Shown here one piece after another: positions 47,811-60,060 of a DNA stretch of 64,000 nt. How positions within the stretch are numbered: position 1 is the first letter of the stretch; each line of letters begins with the position of its first letter. This DNA comes from Rhytidiadelphus loreus (lineage: Eukaryota; Streptophyta; Bryopsida; Hypnales; Hylocomiaceae). The notes below the pieces were generated by a model that made no database searches, was not told the DNA's origin, and saw nothing but the letters and a program-made list of their open reading frames with translations. Position numbers and translations under genes: made by a program. The stretch is taken from contig OX344761.1 in assembly GCA_947034895.1 (NCBI GenBank), forward strand, positions 73,965,839 through 74,029,838, read 5' to 3'.

Positions 47811-49764
47811 CTCATAAAGTCCCATGGTCTTTTTTTCATTAAAAACACTAAAAATTGCCATTTTTGCCACAAAAGAGCAAAAAACTATGGAAATTGATTT
47901 TATTTACAAATCTAACTATAGGATCTTGTACTTAGGTAGGAGGTCTATAAATTGATCCTTTGAGACTACCTACTTCATCAATGACAATAATAAATATTTC
48001 AAGGAACATGTCACTCATTCCTAGATAGGAGAAGCATTTAGAACATGATTGGTTTATAAACCTCCCACCTTAAAGTAGTAGAAGAATACGTGGAAGAAAT
48101 TTCAAATAAACTTAGGTCACATAGATTGCAAGGTATTTGTGTTTAGAGTAAGTAAAATAAGTTTTTTCCCACCTTGTATGACTAAATTATTTGACTTTGA
48201 ATCTTCTTAATTTAATTTTTTTGCACTACAAAGTTTGAATTTAAAAAAAAATTATCTTAAAAAATTGAGTTGAATGTCACTTAATTTTCATCCTTCAAAC
48301 AATCGTTAACCCCTAAAGGACCATTGTCCCCTCGGGGGACAAAATGGATTTCGGGCAAGTTCCTATTATCTCAATTTTTAGTGAATTTTTCTGAAACTTT
48401 CTCATAAGATAGGAAAACTTATGAGCTTCGTGGGAATATAAATTTTATTTCAATTGGTGCTTGGGAGCAAAAGTTATGGCATCTTAAGCATAATTTTCAC
48501 GTCACCGGGCAGAAAAATAAATCTACAAAAATTTGAAATTAATTTTTTAATTTTTTTCTTCTTAAAGATCATATTTTTGTCTACGTGTGAAGCTTTGATT
48601 CATTCCATTTGGATTAGTAATGTGAAAGTTATAAACAATCTTGTTTTTCGGGCAATTTGAGCATCTTCTTGAAAAAGTAACTTATAGGATTCAATTCTGA
48701 ATGCAATTTTCACAATTTTTCAACAAAAATTGTTTGACAAGGTCAAGTTTTTTTATTTAGAACAATCTCACCATTGAGATTATTGTGTTTCAATCCCATT
48801 TTAGAGCTATTAATGATTTAGTTTTTCTTTCAATCTTGGACCTACTTCTACTGAACAATTTTTTAAAGAATGAAAATCAATCATTTTTTATTTATTTTTT
48901 AAATTCTAGACTTTCAACTCAATTCTTCAACACAAAAAATTTTAAATTCAAGGTCCATGGTGTAAATTTTTTCCACAAATGGTATTCAAAGTCATCTGAA
49001 ATTGCAGGCTAGTGTTCAAAAAAACTTTCTTTTTTCAACTTTGAATGCTAATATCTTCCAATCTCTACGGTCAAACTCCATGAAATTTTTACCACATGAT
49101 ACTAGACTAGTAAAGTACAAGATCCTACGGTTAGATTCTAAGATAAGTATTTTTTTGTTTTTTTGGATGAACGCGGCAAAAATGGCAGTTTTGATTAGTT
49201 TTTGACAGAAGAACAACCTTGGTCCTTTAGGGGTTAAGTAGAAGTAGGCATGAGATATAAGAAAAAACTAAATTGTCAATAGTTCTAAGATGGAATTGAA
49301 ACACACTAATCCAACAATGACAATGAGGTGGTTTTCAACTAAACCTTGTGGAAATTTCTTTTTTGAAAAATTCTCAAAATTGAATTCAAAAACAATCCAA
49401 TGCAATGTTTTCTCAAGAAGATGCTACAATTGTCTGGAAAACAAGATGCTCTATAACTTTCACATCACCAATCCAAATCTTTTAATATAGACACATATGA
49501 AATCTATAAGAAACAAAATTTAAAGAATTTTATTTCAAGGTTTTGTGGATTTCTTTTGGTGTCTAGTGAGGTGAAAATTGTGCTTAGGGGATGGCTTAAC
49601 TTTTGCTCCCAAGCATTGATTGAAATAAAATAATATTCCTAGAACACTAAAGTGTTTTTCTATCTTCAAAAAACTTCAAAAAATCTTGACCAAAATTGAG
49701 AATATTAATAGTAGCCTACCCAAAATTCATTTTGTTCCCCCATGGACTTTTAGTCCTTTAGGGG
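47811..49764 (-). mobile_element. TTAA element, family B copy 3 (reverse, split by copy 2)
   Basis: Left TTAA is at 47807-47810, followed by CTCATAAAGTCCCATGG. The right end is GTCCTTTAGGGG followed by ATAA (decayed TTAA). Excluding copy 2 and one TTAA it is about 1026 bp and is a reverse-orientation relative of copy 1, e.g. TAACTATAGGATCTTGTACT and, right of copy 2, AAACTAAATTGTCAATAG. More diverged, so older. Confidence 0.75.
48310..49233 (+). mobile_element. TTAA-flanked element, family B copy 2, nested in copy 3
   Basis: Flanked by TTAA (48306-48309, 49234-49237) with perfect 14-bp inverted ends CCCCTAAAGGACCA. The subterminal palindrome TTGTCCCCTCGGGGGACAA parallels copy 1. Length is 924 bp, non-coding. 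Confidence 0.88.
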
Positions 49765-49768
49765 ATAA

Positions 49769-50435
49769 TAAATTCATAATCAATTGATATTTTTTATAAT
49801 TTTCTTGGTGTATGAATATAGAATGATGAAGAGTGCATATAAGAAGGCCCCATTTTTTAATCCTTGTGGAGTCACATGTTCAAATTTCATTTCAATATTG
49901 TGAATTACATCATAAAAAAATTGTCATTGCTAAATTACTAAATAAAAAAATATTGTGCCCAATTTCTTTGTGGTTTCTTTGTACTTATATCATCATATAT
50001 TGTAAGGGTATGATTGCAATGTATAAACTCATTCATCCAAACAAATTTCATTTATTTGAACAATTTTGCATTCATTTGAAACATTCTTTCATCCACTTGC
50101 AATGAATGAATTATAGTATTTTATGGCCCACAATAAATGGTGATGTCAATATATCAAAAGAAATATTGTTTTTATTTTTGACCCCTAATAGCTCCAAATT
50201 CTATACTCAAAATGATGATCAAAAGTTTTTTGGGCAATGCTTTGACTAATTAGCTTCTCATTCATCCAAAATAATATTTGAACCTTCAAAGCATAACCTT
50301 TCTTTATGACCAATTTGATGAAATTGAGGTAAATGACATGTATACAAAGATATAAGCAAAAATGTACAAAACTTCAAAAATAACTCCTACATAGAGATCA
50401 ACTTCAATGCATTAGAAGAGTTTTGGAGCCACTTG
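49769..50435. other. AT-rich intergenic DNA
   Basis: No supported feature. Confidence 0.3.
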
Positions 50436-50692
50436 GAGACCTCGAGTTCTCCGATGTTCCCGGACTGTGGGAACGTCAGAGAACCAGCAGTCCGACCTGG
50501 CACAGAGACTGCCAGGTCGGATTACAGTAATGAATTAATTAAATATTATTTTTTTAATATTATTTTTTAAATGATATTTAAAAAATATTTAAAAAAAATT
50601 AAAATTATTTATTTTTATTTATTTATAATCAGACTGTCCTGCCATGGTTCGCAGCATGGGGAACCATGGCCGGAAGGTCTCCCAGAGGCCTC
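50436..50692. mobile_element. Possible MITE with AT-only core
   Basis: GC-rich arms flank an AT-only core (50530-50625). GAGACCTCGAG opens and AGAGGCCTC closes. The left arm holds TTCCCGGACTGTGGGAA and the hairpin TCCGACCTGGCA / TGCCAGGTCGGA (50491-50521); the right arm holds CCATGGTTC / GAACCATGG. Architecture resembles 41453-41666. Target duplication not found. Confidence 0.45.
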
Positions 50693-51415
50693 AATTCCTT
50701 TCTAATGGAATATCACTACATCATTGATTATATACAACATCATAACATGATTCAACAATGAGCCAAGAGTGTCTTTGAGAGGCAAAGGGGCTTGTAATTG
50801 ATTTTGTGACAAGTAATAAATCTCCACGCACCCAATTGCTAATTTTCCTACTTAGTCTTATATTTGGAAACGTATTTGTTGAGGTCTTAGCTATTGATTG
50901 ATAGAGACAAAATATTCAGGACACAATGTGCCTAGCTGCATAATGTCATGGACGGAAAACAAAACACCGATGAAAAGCTCAATTTTTTTCAGAAGCCCTC
51001 TATTTATACCCCCACACTTGTAGGTTAACAGAGAGTATATACTGAACAAGTCTAGATCATTAAACAAAGGATGAGACAGCAAGAAAGACTTCAAAATGCC
51101 AATGAGAGTTTATATACAAAAATGTCCAAAATTAGCCAAACATGAATTAAACCAGACCACCATTTGCTTTCAATTAGCAGTTTCATCAAGGACAGTGAGA
51201 TCGTCAAAATCTCCACTTAAACCAGCTAACAGAATAAAGTGTTTCTCTATGCCAGTCCCTCCTCAAAACCCATAGCAGTTGTACCCCGACTTGAAGCCCG
51301 AAGAAACGTGCATGCCGTGTGTGTTGGAAATTACAACCAAAATTGCATGTGTATGAGATCACTGGTATAAACCTGGTCCCCCAAAGTGAAAGAAATACTT
51401 CAGAAAACACACATT
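50693..51415 (-). other. Downstream flank / 3' UTR of the UBC27-like gene
   Basis: Becomes gene-like in composition from about 51000. No other coding frame supported. Confidence 0.35.
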
Positions 51416-53159
51416 TTAACCACTGCAAAGCTTCTCCAACGCTGCATTTTCATCGCCCCCACAGCTCTCCAGCGCAACCTTCGCTGTGTCCTCCGAGAAT
51501 CCCATCTCCACCAGCTTAGCTACCTGCAAAGTCCCAGGATTTGCAATAAAGATGAAAAACCGGACACTGTAACGTCAGGGAAGGGAAGGGAAATACGAGC
51601 AGAGAGGATCTAGAAGCCGGAAGGCCGAAAACCAATTCATCCTTCTAAACACACAGTCGATCCTCTCTAACGCTACTGTCTTCAGGAGACGAATGGGCTT
51701 CTAATGCACTCTATCATGTGTTCACAACTCAACATGTGTCCAAGAGCACAACATGACAAATTATGAGGATATGCAATTCCAGAGTATCGTTTCAGAGGGT
51801 TGTGTACAAATGAACATCACTTGAAAAGATCTGCAGAGTAAATGAGGTAAGTGTAACCTTCTCCTGAAGTCCAAGAGACCCCCTCTTTGCAAACGTCTCA
51901 GTCCAGTACCGCGCAGTACCCTGAAAAGTTGCATAGTCTCGCAGATACTGCAGAATTCGGAGAAATACCAGTCAATGTTTAGAATGTGATAGAGTTCGGA
52001 AGAGGAAATTCAAACATTATTTGTCTTGCTACTTCATTTGAAATGACGAGATGAAAGTGCCCAACCGGATATTCAATTTACACTGACGAGAGGAAACTGA
52101 CAACTTGTCCACTCGACGCAATTCATTTGATTGAGACAAATTATAACCTGTTGTGCGACGACTGCATCCTGAGGATCGTCAGGCTCTGGGGTTGACAAAA
52201 GTGCTTGAAGAGAGAGAAGAGCCGTTTTCAGAGTCAGAGCTGGACTCCACTGGTCTTTCAAAATGTCCAAACAGATGGCGCCATTCTGACTGCTCACGTT
52301 TGGATGCCTGCAAGCAACAATTCGTGAATTAAGAAAATTACATTGTTTTCAATACCTGCCAACCGTAAACTCCAGGCTATTCAACAAGCCTCTTTCCTGG
52401 CCAAGGAGCACCGTTATCTGGGGACTTAATAATCGGAGAAATTCTTGAAAAAAAAATGTCAGCAAATACTTCAAAACGAAGCTAACCGAACCTATCCACT
52501 TCAAGGAAGCTCGGTTGACCAAAACAAAAACAAACGTGAGATCAAGTGAACGTACCAGACTTTTGTAACGAACTGCATCTTCGGTGGTTCAAAAGGATAG
52601 GCAGCTGTTCCAATGCATTCAACAGTCTGATCATCAGCACAAGGAGAATGTACAATGTAATATAACAGTGCATCTCAACAGTTATTGCCTGAAGGACCAA
52701 ATTGGAAACCACCAATTCGATTGATAATATTGTGAAAAAACGTTAGATGGAAAAACATTATAATACCAGAATCAGTAAAGAACCTGTGAGTTACATAAAA
52801 TATGAGGCTGAATTCCGACTTCTCGTCTTTTGAGATTAGTGTCCAAAACAAAATGTTCTAGAGAAACATACGACTCATGCCTAAGAGAGAAATAATGCAC
52901 GATGAAACCTTCCAAACTACAAACCCTAGCCCCTCCCCAGCGAAGCAAAGCACAGCGCAAAAAAGAAAGTCTCCAACTCACATGGCAATTGGATGTCCAC
53001 GATGAAGATGCCCCCTTCATAAGGCGTCCCCACAGGTCCACTGATGGTGCCGCGCATCCGCGTCAAGTCCCCCTCCGAGATCTCAATGCTCACTCCGGAT
53101 AATTTCTTATCACGTTCAATCTCCACGAGCTCTTTCTGAACTCTCGACACATCAAGCAT
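51416..53159 (-). CDS. UBC27: UBC27-like ubiquitin-conjugating enzyme E2 with UBA domain, 5 exons
   Basis: An E2 takes ubiquitin from E1 as a thioester and passes it on with an E3; the plant UBC27 class has an extra C-terminal UBA. Exons on the minus strand: 53159-52982, 52604-52556, 52307-52148, 51947-51858, 51523-51416. Phases agree; 585 nt, 194 aa (Arabidopsis UBC27 is 192 aa). The start was chosen at [11 protein letters not shown], which matches the family's start; the frame is open upstream but has no ATG. Seen: [23 protein letters not shown]76 followed by HPN at 77-79; active-site Cys88 in [41 protein letters not shown] at about 160-194 with [14 protein letters not shown] and [12 protein letters not shown]. 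All introns GT-AG. No missing key residue. Confidence 0.95.
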
Positions 53160-53900
53160 TGCGAGCGATGAATCCCCCCCTCTTTTGAAAATCGAAGAGC
53201 CACTCGCAGACGCCACTTTCTTATTGCGCCCGGCTTCAAAATAAACGCTGCAGCGAAATCAAACTTTTCGGTACATTGTCAGACCTAATCAATGGAAATT
53301 CAGGTGCACACAATTTCAACGAGCTCACAGCTCTCAGATCGTGCAAGTTGATCGAAATTCTCCAGGAGCACCCTCACACAAACTTCACGCGTACAACAAA
53401 TACTCATATCTACCCTTGTTCCAATTACCAACACCAATTAGGTTTTAAATCCAGGGGATCGAACCTTGAGGACTTCGCTCAATGCCGAAGTCCGTTCTTC
53501 AACCTCCAATTGTGTTCACAATGCCAATGCCAATTGCCAATTGCCAATACCCATGGCAACCCCCTGAACTAGCTACACGAACCACAGATTACTTCGCCAA
53601 AACCCTTAAACCCAACCCTCGCGCGGGTGCTTCGTTTCTCATCAAGCTCTGCAAACGCACACACTGACCAGCCTACTACCCAAACCTAAAAAGCAAAAGA
53701 AGACGAACCGTATCCTGTTCCGTAACGAACGAGAACACCATAGCCAGCCACAAGAACCCCAGAACGCCAAAAGTTAAATGCTGCAGCAGCAGCACTTCAG
53801 AGATTGAAAAGGGCGCAAGTGACACAGAGCGAAAGGGCCCAAGGGAAGAAGGGTCCAAGGTCCAAGGACCAAGGGGGGATGCCACTAGGCAATGAGTTGC
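53160..53900 (-). promoter_or_regulatory. 5' leader and promoter region of the UBC27-like gene
   Basis: GC-rich relative to surroundings, with no conserved frame. The 70-codon open frame at 53676-53885 (-) lacks any recognisable feature. No TATA box was chosen. Confidence 0.35.
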
Positions 53901-54296
53901 AAACTGCAGGGCGGAACGTCACAACAAATCATGAATTTTATTGAATGGGAGCTTGATGATTTGAATGGGGGGCTTCATGTTTTGATTGTGAACTTGATGT
54001 TTTGAGTGAGAGTTTCTGAACTCTATCCTACATCATTCTTAACATTGAATATTGTAACACTTAAATTCATACAAATAAAGTTCAAAACATGAAGGATTTT
54101 GCGATTCATTGAGCTTGATTATGTCCTCAATGAAAACTTGGCACTTAGGTTCGAATCTTGTGGATAAAAAAAGTAAAGTCATGATCCTTACAGAGTAGCA
54201 GTCACAATAGTGGTCATGTTGACCCAATGCATTGTGCAAATCCAAACCTTGAGTTATCTTCTCTATGTTGAATATATCTACAGTGGTACTTGAAAA
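53901..54296. other. Intergenic DNA
   Basis: GAATGGGAGCTTGATGATTTG-like short repeats (TTGATGTTTTGA) occur at 53945-54010. Nothing else. Confidence 0.3.
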
Positions 54297-54297
54297 T

Positions 54298-54772
54298 CGA
54301 TCTTGAAACACTTTGAATCGTGGAAAGTGGAGTCATTGATCGTGAAACGTTTTGAATCGTAGAAAGTGAAGTTTGGTACAATATGTGGCGCTTGGAAACA
54401 TGGAAAGCCTCAGTTGTTGCATCCAAGGTCAACAATTTATAACCGTATGAAAAGGGTCTTCAGTAGAGTTGTCATAATACTTTAATAGAGTTGTCATAAT
54501 TGCCTGACAAAAACATTTGTGGGTGGGGGTGGTGAGAATAAAACTTATGCCCCAAAGCTTCCCTTGAAGCACCCCCATCATTGTAGCCCCATCACTTCCA
54601 TTAGCAAACTAGCATTTTCAAACTACTTAAAAAGTTTGTGGTACTTCTTGATTGAAGCATGAATCGTTGACCTTGGATGCAATGACCAAGACTTCCCATG
54701 TTTTCAAGACATTATATTTTGTACCAAACTTTATTTTCCATGTTTCAAGATGTTTAGAGCATGGTTCCTAGT
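54298..54772. mobile_element. Foldback element of about 0.47 kb
   Basis: The arm 54340-54434 is the imperfect reverse complement of 54664-54755: GTTGACCTTGGATGCAA, CCATGTTT.CAAG and TTGTACCAAACTT are shared. The left arm also has a local duplication (TTTGAATCGT.GAAAGTG.AG at 54310 and 54350). The centre contains a duplicated AGAGTTGTCATAAT (about 54465 and 54487). Ends and target site are not resolved. Confidence 0.55.
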
Positions 54773-57750
54773 AATAAAGTGTTGTAAGAAAATTTGTTTG
54801 GAACTTGTAGATAGTCAAAAGGAGATTTGAGACTCTCTCTAAATGCATTATTTTAGACATGAATATGAACAAATTGTGAATTTTCAAAGTAGTGAAAATA
54901 TACTTATCCATAATTGACCCTAGTCTCTGATGAATGGAAGCTATACATTTTAGGCAAGAATCTTGAAGGAGTTAGTTATAAAAACATGTCACAATTTAAA
55001 AGTGCAATTACCTTGTAGCAATTAAGGGTTGGTTGGTTCAATAATTTTCACTTTGGAAAAAAGTCTAGAACTTGTTATTTATATCTTGATGATCAAATTT
55101 GACAATTTGAATTCAATTTTTAGATTTGAATTCAATTTGAATTCAAAAATTGATTCTAAACTAATTAGGAATTAAAAAAAAACTTAATCCCCTTACATAC
55201 AGAGTGTTCTCCAAAATTGACAATTTAAAAAAAATCATCATATAGTAATATTTGAAAGAATATTTTGGAATTAATATATAAATAAAAATTATAGATTTTA
55301 AGTTGTAGATTCCATCCATATAGTTGGATTCACCAATACTATCACCAATTTTTTTTTTTTAAATTTTGATAGGAAAATTTCAAAATTCCTTCAAAATTTG
55401 ATTTGAAAAAAATTCTATCATTTTTTGAGTAAATTTTTTTTGAATGGATTAAAAATGAAGTTTTCTTGACATGGTGATTTTTTAAAATATTTTCATTTTT
55501 AAAATCTATGACCTCATTTTCCTAAATCCAATTTTGAACTAGAATTAGAGTAATTTTGTCTTAGTCGACTACTTGATACACTCGCACATTTGTAATTTCA
55601 AGAAAATATATACTCTAGTAACACCAAATCAACCATTAGATAGGACAACAACTTGATATAGTATCTCACAAATTAAGATGACTTTCATCTAAGCAATAAT
55701 GAGAAAGAAACATGAGTTTCAATCTATTTGTCATCCAAAAATTGGATATCAAAGCCATGAGGGGTTAAAATTAACCAACTACAATACAATTGGAGACAAG
55801 TTTTTACATATATCTGACATGGTGAAAATTATGGAGTTCAATCCAATTCTAGCATTGAATACTAAGGTGCAACATAAGATTTTGAGGTGTGAAGATGAAG
55901 TTAGTCTCTTGATCACTTTTCAATCTACATCAATTCATATGATGATCATTCTTCATGGTTTTTCAACATATATTTGTTCTCAATGAATTATTTCTTTTTT
56001 GCTTTGACCTCTTTGTGTACATTTACACCTTCAATGATAAAAAGGTGCGGGTAATAATTTTAACCATATGAAAGTGAATAGAGTCTAAAATATAATAGTC
56101 AAATAAGGAAAAATATAACAAATAACAGGTTGAGAGTTTATTCACTCGAGGGGTAAACATAACTTTCAAATGGTGAGCAAGGAATAAAGACTCCACTCTC
56201 TAATGTATACATACCTTCACTATTTAATTCCCTCCAAACATCATTTCCTTGTGAAGACCAAGGCAAAATACATATTCTTAAGAATTAAAATGCATTTCAT
56301 TGATTATGCATTGGTTAGATAAATAGATAAAATAATTGGTTAATGAGGCCATTTGTAAGCATAGACAAATTTCTTTTATTCTTAATGTTTATCATAGAAT
56401 TTAATTAGTTAGTTACCTTTTTATAAATGTTGAAAACACAATGTATCACTTAAATAAAATTGTAAAAATCCTAATTTAGAATTTTGATTTTGAATATAAT
56501 ATACTAACTCTAATTTCAAAAAGCTGATATTTCGTATTAATTATAAAAATTGTTTTGCTACATCTAAGGTTCATTGGTCAATGGTTTTTTAACTCCATTG
56601 TTTTAAGGTTTATTGTGAGTAGTTTGACTCTTGGTTTTTTGTTTCAAACACTTAAGTAGCCTATAAAATTGCTATACAAAAGAAATTAACAAATCTTCTA
56701 GTCAATATGAATTAAGTGTTTGTTAATATAAATTCCTAAATCCATTGAAGGTTCAAGGAACAATTTCTTCTATTATTTCAACCTTAGGCTAAATCTAAAC
56801 ACTATAGTTTCTAGTTTTGTTTCAAATTTTCTAGCTTCTTTCTTTAGAAATTGCAACACACTAATAAAATATCTATATTGACATAAAATAAATTCATTTA
56901 TCATTTAAGCAATACTTGAATTTTACAAATTTGAAGAAGACAAAATAATAAATGCCTTAGCACAAAACTATAATTGAATTTTAAGTCCCTTTTTAATATA
57001 CTTCAATGCATTAATTTAATCAAAATTACTTGTCTCTCCACTATAAAAGTCTTTATCATCTAATTACTAATAGTTAGTTGATATGTGTGTACTAAAAGTC
57101 ATCCTGGAGGACACTTAGTGTCAAATTTAGACCCCCTAGCTTGCAAAGGGGATTTAGAAGGGAGATGAAGTAATACATATATTGTCATAATATTATTTAG
57201 TTTTAGAATATTTTGAAGGATATTTTAAGAATATACAATTTATATTTTTAAAATATTCTCTAAATAAATTTTTAAGGAACATAATAAAATTACTTGTCTT
57301 ATAAGTAGTTCATTTTTATTCCATTTTGCATTAAAAAGACCCTTTCTCTGCTCTCACATGGTTCTCCACAAATTAAGATGACTTTCATCTAAGTGGTAAT
57401 GAAGGTGAAACTTGTGTTTCAATCTATTAGTCATCCAAAAATTGGACATCGAAGCTTTTTAGAGTTAACTAAAGACTTTTGAGATGTCTAAGTGAAAACC
57501 CTAGTCTCTATTTTAAAGGCATGCATTTATTATGCTTCAATAGTAGTCCAATTTGGCTTTAAATTTTATTTTTTACATGTCAATTGGTCTCAATGGTGCA
57601 ATGGATTTGGCTTGAATTATTATGCATAGGTTATAAAGCCATGATCTCAGTTTTGAAACTTGGTGAGTACACTACAAGTTGTAATCAATCCATGTTCAAT
57701 TTTTTTATATAATTGTGTAATGACACACTATGTCTTGTTAGTTTGCAACC
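54773..57750. other. AT-rich intergenic DNA with one dispersed repeat pair
   Basis: About 110 bp at 55668-55775 recur at 57364-57473 (CACAAATTAAGATGACTTTC, GTCATCCAAAAATTGGA). The 95-codon frame at 55699-55986 overlaps the first copy and is not recognised. No gene or terminal repeats found. Confidence 0.4.
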
Positions 57751-58032
57751 AAGGTAACTACACCTAAAATTGCACACTTCCTAAAATTGCACACTAGAGA
57801 TTCTTGCCTAAAATGTACTCCCACTATTCATGAGATTCTATGATCACTTTAGGACACCTATTTTCAGCACTTTGAAAATTAGTAGTTTATTCGTATGGTG
57901 TCCAAAAAATGCATTCTAAGAGAATCTAGAATCCCCTTTTCACTACCAACATGACCCCACAAAAAAATTCAAACATAATAATGGGAACCATGCTAAATTG
58001 CTTATTTGTGTGATTTTAGGTGTAGTTACCTT
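57751..58032. mobile_element. MITE, GGTAACTACACC family copy 2
   Basis: Ends AAGGTAACTACACCTAAAAT and TTTTAGGTGTAGTTACCTT are inverted repeats of 19 bp and slightly more. Interior matches copy 1 at 20402-20681. Length 282 bp; flanks TTGCAACC and ATATGCAC do not show a clear duplication. Confidence 0.8.
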
Positions 58033-58490
58033 ATATGCACTCTTCTTCACTGTGGTACGATTCTTCAAATACAAATACCCATAATAGAAACTCAAACCCA
58101 GTTTTTGAGAGTAATTGTAGCCTCACAACCTGCAACTTAGTTTGAGATCTTCCTCTCATTCATGTTGAACAGAGAGCACTCTAGACACTGAATTAGCTGA
58201 ATCACAATTTCTGAAAACAGAATTACAGGAAATATAAATAGCTGGCTTTGTATTATAATACAACACATCAAGCCATCCCAAGTGAGGCACACAAGTACTG
58301 TCTCTTACAAAGACAAAAATATTACTCTATTCTCTGCAAAAAGCTGAAAATACCATACCTCCATACCATAGTTTTAGATGTACCCTGATCTAAGCTTAGC
58401 AAGTGACCAGTTCCCTGGAACCTTTGTTACAGACCCTGCCATCTCCCCTGCACAGAATTTTTAGTTCCAGGCATCCATGGACATGTTAAG

Positions 58491-59542
58491 TCAGTGCTCA
58501 ATGAGCAGATTTTTGTTGTCAGAGGCATTCCTAGCAACGACCCTGTTGTATGGATCACTGCTTCCATTCTTGCACATTCTTGCACTCTCGTACATGCCTG
58601 CAGCACATCAAGAAGATATTAACTAAAACAGCTGGGACCTGATCCCATCTACAGTACTGACTCCTGTTACCAACAACAACTCATCTATTCATTCAACGCT
58701 TGATTGCCCTTCACTTAGCAAGGTGGTTATAAGCATGACTTGCCTACACGCATATGGCCTCTGATGATCTTTGAATAAAAATGGGTCTGTATAATGTTAT
58801 TTATAGTGAACTACAATCTTCCAGTTTGAAATTGCACAAGAAATTTATAAAAATTGATCTCAAGAGTGTCTATAAGCCCAAAGTGATCTCTCCATAGCTC
58901 TATCTTTACAGTGATCTACAAATGAAAGCATACTCCCACATGTGCTGCAGGCATGTATGAGAGTGCGCAAATAGTATTTTCTACCATACGATAGATTCTT
59001 TGGGAATAAAAAAATTGCTTACTTATCCATGTCCAAAATCCAGTCTAGTAGCTTCCAGACCTAATTAGGAAATTTGGGATGCAATCGACCCTCTCGCATT
59101 GCACACCTTCTAATTGCACATTCCCTGTATATCCTGAGAAATTGATTACGCAACTTCTACTTCTCAAATTGTGAACACATGTTAAGAACTTAGGACAGGG
59201 AAATTAGAGAGGGTTGAGTGTTTTGCAAGCCCTAAAATGGAGCTCCCAAATTTAGGGCTTCCCAAACGCCGGAGAAACGACCAACGCAACGGGCGCTTCT
59301 CAACCAAATTGTGAGCTTAGGTTTTGGAGATAAGCAAGAAGAGAAGCGGACATCAAGAAGGGGTAAAAAACATACCCTAGCTTACGCTTCGTAATCCTCT
59401 TGCTGTCACTGCTCCATAGCCTGGGATTTCCACCATGTCTTTGGAAACTAGTACAATCGGTTACGATCGAAACCTCGACGAAAGAACAGAGGCATACCAA
59501 TCCTCTAGCTGCATTCTCAGAATCCTCGAGAAGAGGAAACAT
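58491..59542 (-). CDS. Candidate two-exon small gene, unrecognised
   Basis: Tentative. Exon 1 59542-59386 (ATG, MFPLLEDSENAARG) ends at AAGC|GTAAGC; exon 2 58597-58491 begins after CTGCAG and reads MYESARMCKNGSSDPYNR, then VVARNASDNKNLLIEH and a TGA stop. Phases fit (157 nt + 107 nt, 87 aa). The joined product is basic around the junction and I recognise no family. The region 58500-60050 is GC-richer than its flanks, as at the other genes. It could equally be the first exon of a longer gene or a non-coding transcript. Confidence 0.25.
58573..58961. repeat. Inverted pair of about 28 bp, 330 bp apart
   Basis: GCACTCTCGTACATGCCTGC (about 58581-58600, continuing AGCACAT) is the reverse complement of ATGTGCTGCAGGCATGTATG then AGAGTGC at about 58932-58959, with two mismatches. 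One arm spans the putative 3' splice site of the candidate gene. Confidence 0.7.
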
Positions 59543-60060
59543 ACGATGATGCACAAACTGCTCATTGAACCCCGCTGCTCAAACCCTGAATTCAATCCCA
59601 CCGCCTACACATACCTACACTCTCCAATTACCTCTAACAAACAGCAAAATACCAACACGAACTCAAATTGAACAGTATTGCAACCAATCTCAATGGCCAC
59701 AAGCTCCGGTCAATAAAAGAAACGCGAATGGAGCTACCAATTAATGCAGAAAGAAACGGAAACCGTTATCGATCTACGACAACTACCACCATGCAGAAGC
59801 GCAATTGCACTGAAATTGTCCGAATTTCGAAACTGGGGTTGATCTCCGATGAGCTGGAGAGCTCAAATTTCGCAGAAGAGAGCAAATGCGAGCATCGGGG
59901 AGGAAAAAAACGAGATGCAATGGGCTGGCAATCATCTGCAAAAGTGGGGTCTGGTACTCCTACCTCTGACGTCAATTCGTAGATTTCAAGTATCATAGAC
60001 AAGAGTCGTAGATTTCAGGTCACCTAGATTTCAGACAAGAGTCACTGCTTTGTTGTCAGT
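59543..60060 (-). other. Possible 5' leader of the candidate minus-strand gene
   Basis: Moderate GC; open frames on both strands lack recognisable domains. Confidence 0.25.

Noticed and set aside
53450..53470. GGTTCGATCCC on the minus strand, tRNA T-arm-like
   Set aside because: The preceding 60 bases do not fold into D or anticodon arms.
59435..59982. Two plus-strand frames opposite the candidate small gene
   Set aside because: No start context, splice sites or domain; they lie antisense to a GC-richer leader-like region.
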